Source of the DNA: JAAZLA01 sp964560975
Lineage (GTDB): Bacteria > Spirochaetota > Spirochaetia > Treponematales > Treponemataceae
DNA length: 12,328 nt
NCBI GenBank assembly: GCA_964560975.1
Contig: CAZLNE010000065.1
Location: 1 to 12,328, forward strand
Direction: 5' to 3'
Shown: positions 1 through 6,389 of the stretch, in pieces
Layout of the letters: the number at the start of each line of letters is the position of its first letter
How positions within the stretch are numbered: position 1 is the stretch's first letter
Program-made: the position numbers and the translations under genes
Notes under the pieces: model-generated
The model's database searches: none
Told to the model about the DNA's origin: nothing
The model's input: only the letters and a program-made list of their open reading frames with translations

Positions 1-629
1 CTGCCGTATTTTTCAGATAAACTGCCCGTTCTAAGCACAACAGAAGAATCGAGCACGTTAATAATACTCGATTTGCCTACACCGGACTGTCCCATAAAAG
101 CACTGAGCTTTCCTTCAAGCAACGACGCGAAGTGCGGCAATCCTTCACCGGTCTTTGCTGATACCTTTACTACAGTATACCCTATTCTCTCCCATTCTGC
201 AATTCTCGTATGAAAATCCAGGTCCGCAGGATCAGCAAGGTCATATTTATTACATACGATAAGCGGTTCAATACCCTCATATTCTGCTTGTGCAAGAGCG
301 CGGTCTATGAAACGCGGGCGAAAAGGAGGTTCATCGGGGGTCGTCACAATAACGATGTAATCGAGGTTTGCGGCCAAAAGCTGAGGGGAGCGACCCTTAA
401 CATTCCAGCGGACATACTCGTTTTTTCGCGGAAGCAAGGAAGTTATTTGTCCCTCTTCTTCAGAAAGATCATCGGCTTCGACTTCCACACAATCGCCGGG
501 AGCAAGAGGATTGTAGTAGCCCTTGGATTCTTTGAGTTTTTTTCCTTTTAGACTGCACTGGCGAATAACCCCGTCATCACATTCAACATCGAAAAAATTG
601 TTGCTTCCGCCTAAGACTGTTCCCTGCAT
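1..629 (-). CDS. rsgA: Ribosome small subunit-dependent GTPase A, N-terminal 209 residues (3' end off the window)
   Basis: RsgA is a GTPase that binds the 30S subunit and promotes late 30S maturation in the cytoplasm. Translating the minus strand from the ATG at 629-627 gives MQGTVLGGSNNFF..., an N-terminal OB-fold-like region (about 1-65), then the circularly permuted G-domain order diagnostic of this family: G4 NKYD at 127-130, G5 SAKTG at 157-161, then the P-loop GQSGVGKS at 180-187. The frame is open to base 1, ending at the start of switch I (TGSLSEKYG). The missing C-terminal part should hold G3 and the Cys/His zinc site. No Shine-Dalgarno lies before the ATG, but the N-terminus fits the family. 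Its promoter region is shared, divergently, with the tRNA-Gln gene. The identification is secure; the exact start is slightly less so. Confidence 0.96.
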   Translation of the reverse strand, partial: MQGTVLGGSNNFFDVECDDGVIRQCSLKGKKLKESKGYYNPLAPGDCVEVEADDLSEEEGQITSLLPRKNEYVRWNVKGRSPQLLAANLDYIVIVTTPDEPPFRPRFIDRALAQAEYEGIEPLIVCNKYDLADPADLDFHTRIAEWERIGYTVVKVSAKTGEGLPHFASLLEGKLSAFMGQSGVGKSSIINVLDSSVVLRTGSLSEKYG

Positions 630-637
630 AGAAATAA

Positions 638-665
638 GTTTTACCGATAATGAATAAGATGTCAA
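638..665 (-). promoter_or_regulatory. Probable rsgA promoter, very close to the start codon
   Basis: On the minus strand a perfect TTGACA (665-660) is followed after 16 bases by TAAAAC (643-638), a weak -10. Transcription from it would start at or within a few bases of the ATG at 629, so the mRNA would be nearly leaderless. A second possible -10, TACAAT, lies further upstream without a recognisable -35. Confidence 0.4.
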
Positions 666-721
666 TGCCTTTATCTATTGTATTCTAAACCTCATGAAAA
701 AATAGAAAACTGTACAGTATC

Positions 722-750
722 TTGACTTTTTAAATACGAATTGATATATT
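722..750 (+). promoter_or_regulatory. Promoter of the tRNA-Gln gene
   Basis: TTGACT (722-727), a 17-base spacer, then TATATT (745-750) make a near-consensus sigma-70-type promoter. The predicted start near 757 is about 9 bases before the mature tRNA. The 10-base palindromes ACTGTACAGT (709-718) and CTAACGTTAG (752-761) flank it; whether either is an operator is unknown. Confidence 0.75.
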
Positions 751-765
751 TCTAACGTTAGTTAT

Positions 766-836
766 TCCCCGATAGTGTAACGGTAGCACTACAGATTCTG
801 GTTCTGTTTGTGGGGGTTCAAATCCTCCTTGGGGAA
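766..836 (+). tRNA. tRNA-Gln, anticodon CUG
   Basis: This folds as a complete cloverleaf. The acceptor stem is TCCCCGA with TTGGGGA, with discriminator A836. The D stem is GTG/CAC. The anticodon stem is ACAGA/TCTGT with loop TTCTGGT, giving anticodon CTG and decoding CAG. The T stem is GGGGG/CCTCC with loop TTCAAAT. No CCA is encoded (the next bases are AATTG), so it must be added after transcription. A good promoter sits just upstream. Confidence 0.95.
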
Positions 837-841
837 ATTGA

Positions 842-868
842 GGCTGATTATTAATCAGCCTTTTTTTT
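842..868 (+). terminator. Intrinsic terminator after tRNA-Gln
   Basis: GGCTGAT (842-848) pairs with ATCAGCC (854-860) around a 5-base loop, followed by eight T (861-868). It lies between two same-strand tRNA genes, and no clear promoter for the second gene is visible in the 20 bases between it and tRNA-Glu. Confidence 0.85.
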
Positions 869-888
869 GGTACTAAAAATTTATCTTA

Positions 889-960
889 GGTCCCTTCGTC
901 TATCGGTTAGGACGAAAGATTCTCAATCTTTAAAGACGGGTTCGATTCCCGTAGGGACCG
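889..960 (+). tRNA. tRNA-Glu, anticodon CUC
   Basis: This is a complete cloverleaf. The acceptor stem is GGTCCCT (889-895) with AGGGACC (953-959), with discriminator G960. The anticodon stem is AAAGA/TCTTT with loop TTCTCAA, giving anticodon CTC and decoding GAG. The T stem is ACGGG/CCCGT with loop TTCGATT. The TTCGTCTA run at the start of the D arm is typical of bacterial tRNA-Glu. CCA is not encoded. A 13-bp hairpin begins at the very next base (961), which could help define the 3' processing site. Confidence 0.95.
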
Positions 961-1115
961 AAGCAGTAGAAACTTCCTGTTTCTACTGCTTGCCGAGTTT
1001 GCTAAAGCAAACTCGAATCTACAAGCCGAATTAGGCGCCGTCCATGGCGCATCATTACGCAAGCTCTACTTCCTGTCTCGCTTGCGTGCCGAGTTTGCGA
1101 GAACTGCTTTTTTTT
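961..1115 (+). repeat. Hairpin-rich intergenic region with two copies of a 31-nt repeat unit, ending in a T tract
   Basis: Four perfect stems are packed here: 961-973/979-991 (13 bp, loop TTCCT), 994-1003/1006-1015 (10 bp), 1035-1039/1046-1050 (5 bp) and 1057-1064/1080-1087 (8 bp). Two 31-nt units, 972-1002 and 1068-1098, share ACTTCCTGT at the left and TGCCGAGTTTGC at the right. Both have exactly 10 variable bases between, and those bases lie mostly in the right arm of each unit's own hairpin. The region ends with a weak AGTTT-GCGA-GAACT stem and eight T (1108-1115), which may be the actual terminator of the tRNA transcript. No coding region is seen. It may be a dispersed genomic repeat or a structured RNA. 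Confidence 0.7.
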
Positions 1116-1172
1116 ATATAATCTTACAATGAAAAATGAACCCGTATTCTACCGGGGGAAGGACGATTTTTG

Positions 1173-1201
1173 TTTACTTTCTCCCCTATTCAGTATATTA
1201 T
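1173..1201 (+). promoter_or_regulatory. Probable promoter of the DUF3798-type importer operon
   Basis: TTTACT (1173-1178), a 17-base spacer and TATTAT (1196-1201) fit a sigma-70-type promoter. An overlapping TATAAT (1199-1204) is an alternative -10. The leader to the ATG at 1248 would be about 40 bases. An imperfect inverted repeat, CCCGTA...TACCGGG, ends about 15 bases upstream of the -35 and is a possible but unproven regulator site. Confidence 0.55.
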
Positions 1202-1247
1202 AATGAAGCACAAAAGCTATTTTACAAGCAAGAAAGGAGTCTGTAAT

Positions 1248-2471
1248 ATGAACAAAAGACTAATCGCAGTTGCGGCTATACTTGCCGCAGCAGCAATGCT
1301 GTTCGCAGGCGGAAATAAAGACGCAGCGAAAGCATCGAAAGGCTCAGCTATCCACATTGGTGTGGTAACCGGTACTGTTTCCCAGTCGGAAGACGACCTC
1401 CGCGGTGCGGAAGAGCTGATTAAAAGATACGGAACCGTTAAAGACGGAGGAATGATTCAGCACATTACCTATCCGGACGATTTTATGTCTCAGCAGGAAA
1501 CTACTATCTCACAGATTGTCGCACTTGCTGACGATCCTGCAATGAAGGCAATAGTTGTTAATCAGGCTGTTCCCGGAACCGCCGAAGCATTCAAACGCGT
1601 TAAGGAAAAGAGACCCGACATTCTGTGCTTCGCAGGCGAAGCTCATGAAGACCCTCTAGTCATTCAGGCTTCCGCAGATCTGGCAGTCAATGCTGACTTC
1701 ATTTCCCGCGGATACACCATCATCTGGGCTGCAAAACAGATGGGTGCAAAGACATTCGTACATATTTCGTTCCCGCGCCACATGTCCTATGAATCCCTTG
1801 GTCTGCGCCGCCAGATTATGGAAGAAGCATGTAAGGACCTTGGTCTGACCTTCGCATTCGAGACCGCTCCTGATCCAACCAGCGACGTAGGCGTTGCCGG
1901 TGCTCAGCAGTTCATACTCGAGAAAGTTCCCCAATGGATACAGAAATATGGTAAGGATACTGCCTTCTTCTGTACCAACGATGCACACACCGAACCGCTT
2001 CTGAAGCAGATTGCTGCATACGGCGGAATGTTCGTAGAAGCCGACCTCCCCTCACCGCTTATGGGATATCCTGGAGCATTCGGTATCGACCTTTCAGCCG
2101 AAGCTGGCGATTTTTCTGCCATCCTCAAGAAAGTTGAATCAACCGTTGTTGCAAAAGCCGGTACCGGCAAATTCGGAACCTGGGCTTATTCCTATGGTTT
2201 CACAGTTACCGCAGGTCTCGGCGAGTTCGCAAAGCGCGTTGCAGAAGGTACAGCTTCAAAAGACAGCATGAGCGACCTCTACAAGGCTCTCGGAGAATTT
2301 ACTCCAGGCGCCAAGTGGAATGGAGGAAGCTACATCGACGCGAATACCGGAGTACGTGCAAAGAACCACACCCTCGTCTACATGGACACTTATATCATGG
2401 GCCAGGGATATCTTAATACGACCGGTCTTGCCGTTCCCGAGAAGTACTACAATATCAAGTTCCAGAAGTAA
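1248..2471 (+). CDS. Periplasmic substrate-binding protein of an ABC importer, DUF3798 family
   Basis: The product is 407 residues. It should capture an unknown solute in the periplasm and hand it to the permeases encoded downstream. The start is the ATG at 1248, eight bases after AAAGGAG (1233-1239); the reading frame extends upstream but only through the promoter. Residues 1-20 form a signal peptide (MNKR, an Ala/Leu/Ile core, LFA) with probable cleavage before GGNK. There is no cysteine, so it is not a classical lipoprotein. The mature part (HIGVVTGTVSQSEDDLRGAE, TYPDDFMSQQETTISQIVAL) matches my memory of DUF3798, a family with the type I periplasmic-binding-protein fold; no search was run. 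As first gene of a transporter operon, its role as binding protein is well supported. The ligand is not. Three hairpins follow the stop codon. Confidence 0.82.
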   Translation: MNKRLIAVAAILAAAAMLFAGGNKDAAKASKGSAIHIGVVTGTVSQSEDDLRGAEELIKRYGTVKDGGMIQHITYPDDFMSQQETTISQIVALADDPAMKAIVVNQAVPGTAEAFKRVKEKRPDILCFAGEAHEDPLVIQASADLAVNADFISRGYTIIWAAKQMGAKTFVHISFPRHMSYESLGLRRQIMEEACKDLGLTFAFETAPDPTSDVGVAGAQQFILEKVPQWIQKYGKDTAFFCTNDAHTEPLLKQIAAYGGMFVEADLPSPLMGYPGAFGIDLSAEAGDFSAILKKVESTVVAKAGTGKFGTWAYSYGFTVTAGLGEFAKRVAEGTASKDSMSDLYKALGEFTPGAKWNGGSYIDANTGVRAKNHTLVYMDTYIMGQGYLNTTGLAVPEKYYNIKFQK

Positions 2472-2479
2472 TTTGATGC

Positions 2480-2508
2480 TGCTCCGAGACACAGGCTGTT
2501 TCGGAGCA
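2480..2508 (+). promoter_or_regulatory. Intercistronic hairpin after the binding-protein gene
   Basis: Bases 2480-2491 pair with 2497-2508 (12 bp including one G-U, loop CAGGC), starting 8 bases after the stop codon. No T tract follows, so it is more likely a 3'-end stabiliser of the binding-protein mRNA than a terminator. A second inverted repeat lies at 2520-2528/2531-2539 (GGAATACAG/CTGTATTCC). Confidence 0.7.
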
Positions 2509-2589
2509 GATTGAACGAAGGAATACAGTGCTGTATTCCACCAAACCCAGCGGACTGATCCGATCACCGGCTTCAAAAGAGAGTTTCCG

Positions 2590-2610
2590 GCGGACACCTC
2601 CGCTTTTTTT
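2590..2610 (+). terminator. Terminator-like attenuator directly before the ATPase gene
   Basis: GCGGA (2590-2594), loop CACC and TCCGC (2599-2603) form a GC-rich stem followed by seven T (2604-2610). The ATPase ATG is only 10 bases further on, with a short AGGA (2612-2615) as ribosome site. Partial termination here would lower expression of the transporter subunits relative to the binding protein. Confidence 0.65.
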
Positions 2611-2619
2611 CAGGATAGT

Positions 2620-4221
2620 ATGTCAAACGATACCCCCCTATTACGCCTTGAAGGCATTACAAAAGATTTTTCAGGAACAGTTGTTCTAGAGAATGTTACG
2701 TTCGATCTGAACGCGGGTGAAATACTCGGTCTGGTCGGCGAAAACGGCGCTGGAAAGACGACGCTCATGAGTATTTTATTCGGGATGCCTGTTATCCGCG
2801 AAACAGGCGGATACGGCGGAAAAATTTTAGTCGACGGAAAAGAAGTTCATTTTTCCGGTCCCTTCGACGCGCTCGACGCAGGCATCGGCATGGTGCATCA
2901 GGAATTCTCTCTTATACCCGGATTTTCTGCAACAGAAAACATCATGCTGAACCGGGAAATTGCCAAAGGCGGTATTCTCGCGGATATTTTTGGTCCGCGC
3001 CTTTCTACACTCGACCGCCAAACCATGAAAACAAGGGCAAAAACCGCAATTTCGCGGCTCGGCATTGATATTGACCCAGATATGAAGATTGCCGAAATGC
3101 CTATCGGACATAAACAGTTTACAGAAATCGCCCGCGAGATTGACCGCGAAAAGGTGAGAATTCTCGTCCTCGACGAGCCGACTGCCGTATTAACCGAATC
3201 CGAAGCAGAAATTCTGCTCGAATCTGTAAAGAGGCTTGCTGCAACAGGTATTGGTGTTATTTTCATTTCTCACCGCCTTCATGAAATTACCAGCATGTGC
3301 GATCGTGTCGTTACCTTGCGTGACGGCAAGTCGGTACGTGATGTACCGGCTAAAGATACAAACGTAGAAGAAATTGCTGTTTCGATGGTCGGCCGCGATA
3401 TTGCGCCGCCGGTGAAAGGCGAAGACAACCGCGTCTTTGGAGAACCTATACTTTCAGTTAAAAAGCTCTGGGTAGATATGCCTGGAGAAATTGTGCGAAA
3501 CGTGTCGTTCGATGTCCGTAAGGGCGAAATTTTCGGCATCGGCGGACTCGCAGGTCAGGGAAAGATTGGTATTCCGAACGGAATCATGAGCCTTTTCCCT
3601 GCAGGCGGAGATGTACTTTTTAAAGGGAAACCTCTTGCTCGGGGAAACCCGAAAACAGCGCTTGCCGAAGGTATTGCCTTCGTCTCCGAGGACCGGCGTG
3701 GAGTCGGGCTTCTCTTGGATGAATCGCTTGAATGGAACATTGCGTTCACTGCCATGCAGTCGCAAAACAGGTTTCTCAAGTCCTTCCTAGGCGGTATAAT
3801 TCGTCTGCGGGACGAGAAAGCTATGAAAGAACTCGCAAAAAAATACATTGATATGCTCGAAATCAAGTGCACAGGAAGTAAGCAGGCGGCAAAGGAATTA
3901 TCAGGCGGAAACCAGCAGAAAATTTGTCTGGCCAAGGCCTTCTGCCTCGAGCCGGAACTGCTGTTTGTGTCAGAACCAACACGCGGCATCGATGTCGGTG
4001 CGAAAGCTATAGTGCTTGATGTCTTAAGAAAATACAACCGGGAATCCGGTGTCACCATTGTGGTGGTCTCAAGCGAACTCGAAGAGCTCCGATCGGTGTC
4101 TGACCGCATTGCAATTGTTTCGCAAGGAACAGTAGCAGATATTTTGGATCCAGCGGCATCCCAGGCTGAATTTGCTCTTAGCATGGCGGGACTGCGCAAT
4201 TCCGCCGGCGAGCGGTCCTAA
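2620..4221 (+). CDS. Double-NBD ABC importer ATPase, RbsA/MglA-like
   Basis: This 533-residue cytoplasmic protein carries two nucleotide-binding domains that would drive the two permeases encoded next. NBD1 has Walker A GENGAGKT (40-47), a Q-loop Gln94, a degenerate signature MPIGHKQ (160-166), Walker B LVLDEPT with D185 and E186, and His218. NBD2 has an altered Walker A region (GLAGQGK, 309-315), the EDRR motif of this class (357-360), a consensus signature LSGGNQQ (427-433), and Walker B LLFVSEPTRGID, in which Ser451 takes the place of the usual Asp. The size and two-domain layout are those of the ribose/galactose (CUT2) and nucleoside importer ATPases. The stop codon overlaps the AAGGAGG of the next gene, so translation is probably coupled. 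Transport role is clear; substrate is not. Confidence 0.93.
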   Translation: MSNDTPLLRLEGITKDFSGTVVLENVTFDLNAGEILGLVGENGAGKTTLMSILFGMPVIRETGGYGGKILVDGKEVHFSGPFDALDAGIGMVHQEFSLIPGFSATENIMLNREIAKGGILADIFGPRLSTLDRQTMKTRAKTAISRLGIDIDPDMKIAEMPIGHKQFTEIAREIDREKVRILVLDEPTAVLTESEAEILLESVKRLAATGIGVIFISHRLHEITSMCDRVVTLRDGKSVRDVPAKDTNVEEIAVSMVGRDIAPPVKGEDNRVFGEPILSVKKLWVDMPGEIVRNVSFDVRKGEIFGIGGLAGQGKIGIPNGIMSLFPAGGDVLFKGKPLARGNPKTALAEGIAFVSEDRRGVGLLLDESLEWNIAFTAMQSQNRFLKSFLGGIIRLRDEKAMKELAKKYIDMLEIKCTGSKQAAKELSGGNQQKICLAKAFCLEPELLFVSEPTRGIDVGAKAIVLDVLRKYNRESGVTIVVVSSELEELRSVSDRIAIVSQGTVADILDPAASQAEFALSMAGLRNSAGERS

Positions 4222-4230
4222 GGAGGAAAC

Positions 4231-5292
4231 ATGAACTTCAATGATATACAAAAACGGGCTGGAAATGCCCTCGCTGATTTCGGCTGGCCACGCATAATAA
4301 TCGCGCTTTTTCTCGTGGTTCTATTTATACTCGCACCGTTCGTCAAGGTAAGTATTGCGTCTTCCCTGTCGGACATTATCAACCGCTTTGGAATGAACGC
4401 TCTTCTGGTGCTCGCAATGGTTCCAATGATTCAGTCCGGATGCGGACTCAATTTCGGTCTTTCACTCGGCGTCATCTCAGGGCTTCTTGGTTCGACAATT
4501 GCTGTACAGTTTGGTTTGACCGGCTGGGCAGGACTATTCGGCTCAATCGCCATTTCTATTCCCTTCGGTATCGTGTTAGGATGGCTGTATGCCAGACTTC
4601 TTAACAGGGTCAAGGGCGAAGAGATGACCATCGCAATGTACGTAGGCTTTGCAGCCGTCATGTTCATGTCGATCATGTGGCTCATCCTCCCTTACTCTAG
4701 TAAAAGCATGGTATGGGGTTACGAAGGAAAAGGATTACGCACAACGATCACACTTGAAGGATACTGGAATCGCCAACTGAGCGACTTCCTCGCGATCAGG
4801 ATCAACGAGAATTTTGTATTCCCTACAGGGCTCATCTTGTTCGTCGCTGTATGCTGCTTTATGATGTGGCTCTTCATGCGAAGTAAAACCGGCACAGCTA
4901 TGACTGCTGTCGGCTCCAATCCCGATTTTGCACGGGCGAGCGGCATCGACATCAATAAGATGCGTACCGCAAGCGTCATCATGTCGACCGTTGCCGGAGC
5001 AGTCGGAATTCTCCTATACCAGCAGAGTTTCGGCTTTATACAGCTGTATACCGCTCCGCTTTATATGGCCTTCCCGGCAGTAGCTGCAATTTTAATCGGC
5101 GGCGCGTCGATTAATAAGGCATCCATCCTGCAGGTAGTCATTGGTACGATTCTATTCCAGGGTATACTCACGATGACCCCGTCAGTCATCAATAGCCTTT
5201 TACAGACTGATATGTCCGAAGTTATCCGTATCGTGCTTTCCAACGGTATGATTCTCTACGCGCTTACGCGCAAATCGAAGGTGACACGATGA
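4231..5292 (+). CDS. ABC importer permease, BPD_transp_2 (RbsC-like) family, first subunit
   Basis: This is a 353-residue inner-membrane protein. Hydrophobic segments are near 21-40, 55-70, 75-95, 98-122, 133-153, 196-215, 247-266, 280-297, 300-318 and 330-346, so 9-10 spans. The AVGSNPDFARASGIDINKMR stretch (about 226-245) is the conserved cytoplasmic loop of RbsC-like permeases that contacts the ATPase. In the first half, the usual GIDLSVG motif is replaced by GCGLNFG (70-76). AAGGAGG lies four bases before the ATG and overlaps the ATPase stop. The gene ends in an ATGA overlap with the next permease, so the two are probably made together as a heterodimer. Confidence 0.92.
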   Translation: MNFNDIQKRAGNALADFGWPRIIIALFLVVLFILAPFVKVSIASSLSDIINRFGMNALLVLAMVPMIQSGCGLNFGLSLGVISGLLGSTIAVQFGLTGWAGLFGSIAISIPFGIVLGWLYARLLNRVKGEEMTIAMYVGFAAVMFMSIMWLILPYSSKSMVWGYEGKGLRTTITLEGYWNRQLSDFLAIRINENFVFPTGLILFVAVCCFMMWLFMRSKTGTAMTAVGSNPDFARASGIDINKMRTASVIMSTVAGAVGILLYQQSFGFIQLYTAPLYMAFPAVAAILIGGASINKASILQVVIGTILFQGILTMTPSVINSLLQTDMSEVIRIVLSNGMILYALTRKSKVTR

Positions 5293-6389
5293 ATAAACAT
5301 TTAGCTCCTAAAAGCCTTATCGCGGACAACCTTGTCGCGGTTATATTTCTCTCGATAACTATCGTTTCGATTCCGCTTTCAGGCCTCTCGGCGGGGCATA
5401 TCATAGACGACCTGATGACCCGCATAGGACGAAACGCATTCCTCGTTTTCTCCCTCATCCTTCCTATAATGGCTGGAATGGGAATCAACTTCGGTATGGT
5501 ACTCGGTGCCATGGCAGGGCAGATTGGTCTCATCTTTGCAATGGACTGGGGCATCGGCGGGATGCAAGGACTCGGGTTCGCTGCGCTGCTCGGATTGCCT
5601 ATATCAATAATACTCGGCTGGATCGCCGGTTCTATTTTAAACCGTGCGCGAGGCCGCGAAATGGTCACGAGCTATATTCTGGGCTTCTTTTTTAACGGAA
5701 TATATCAATTCGTAGTACTGTATCTGTTTGGATCCGTCATCCCGCTCCATAATCGATCCATCGCTCTTTCACGAGGCTACGGTGTACGAAATACGCTCAA
5801 TCTCGAGCCTGTGCGGCAGGTGCTGGACAATGCCTGGCTTATTAAAGTAGGTGGTGTTCGACTGCCGATACTCTCATACGCCATCATCATTCTATTATGT
5901 CTGTTCATTGTCTGGTTCAAAAAAACAAAGCTCGGACAAGATATGAGGGCCGTTGGACAAAATCAACAGGTCTCGAACGCTGCCGGTATTCCGGTTGAAA
6001 AAACCAGAATCCTGTCGATCGTCATTTCAACTGTGCTGGCCTGCTTTGGACAAATCATATTTCTACAAAACATGGGCAACATGAATACATACAACGCGCA
6101 CGACCAAACAGGATTCTTTGCAGCTGCTGCTATCCTTGTCGGTGGTGCTTCGCTTACGAAGGCAACTATTCCCAACGTCTTTGCGGGAGTTCTTCTTCTT
6201 CACCTGATGTACATTGTTGTTCCTATGGCGGGTCAAAACCTGTTTGGTTCAGCGAATATTGGCGAATACTTCCGTCAGTTTATCGGCTACGGCGTCATCG
6301 CTCTGTCGCTTGTCATACACGCATGGAGGTCGAGGCGCGAGGCTGAAAAGGCAAGGGCGCTTCTTAGAGCCGGAGGAGATGAAGAATGA
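5289..6389 (+). CDS. ABC importer permease, BPD_transp_2 (RbsC-like) family, second subunit
   Basis: This 366-residue inner-membrane protein is paralogous to the preceding permease. It shows the same pattern of hydrophobic spans, the AVGQNQQVSNAAGIPVEKTR loop that parallels AVGSNPDFARASGIDINKMR, and GMGINFG (63-69) at the position of the usual GIDLSVG motif. A charged tail (HAWRSRREAEKARALLRAGG) ends the protein in the cytoplasm. It starts at the ATG at 5289, which overlaps the previous stop by four bases, with AAGGTG (5278-5283) as ribosome site. It overlaps the next gene by four bases in the same way. Tight coupling implies fixed stoichiometry of both permeases and the small protein. Confidence 0.92.
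   Translation: MNKHLAPKSLIADNLVAVIFLSITIVSIPLSGLSAGHIIDDLMTRIGRNAFLVFSLILPIMAGMGINFGMVLGAMAGQIGLIFAMDWGIGGMQGLGFAALLGLPISIILGWIAGSILNRARGREMVTSYILGFFFNGIYQFVVLYLFGSVIPLHNRSIALSRGYGVRNTLNLEPVRQVLDNAWLIKVGGVRLPILSYAIIILLCLFIVWFKKTKLGQDMRAVGQNQQVSNAAGIPVEKTRILSIVISTVLACFGQIIFLQNMGNMNTYNAHDQTGFFAAAAILVGGASLTKATIPNVFAGVLLLHLMYIVVPMAGQNLFGSANIGEYFRQFIGYGVIALSLVIHAWRSRREAEKARALLRAGGDEE

Noticed and set aside
210..551. 113-codon plus-strand reading frame
   Set aside because: It lies antisense inside rsgA, whose minus-strand translation has clear GTPase motifs.
766..960. tRNA genes as a mobile-element attachment site
   Set aside because: I saw no repeated copy of either tRNA 3' end in the window and no integrase gene.
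961..1115. CRISPR array
   Set aside because: Only two units, with variable parts belonging to hairpin stems and not to spacers.
1129..1203. 24-codon frame starting MKNEPVFYRG as a possible leader peptide
   Set aside because: It overlaps the predicted promoter and would not be on the operon mRNA; no ribosome site.
1170..1247. Upstream extension of the DUF3798-type protein by 26 residues
   Set aside because: It runs through the -35/-10 region and lacks a ribosome site; the ATG at 1248 has AAAGGAG and begins a proper signal peptide.
3555..4199. 214-codon minus-strand frame
   Set aside because: A serine-rich shadow of the ATPase gene with no family motif.
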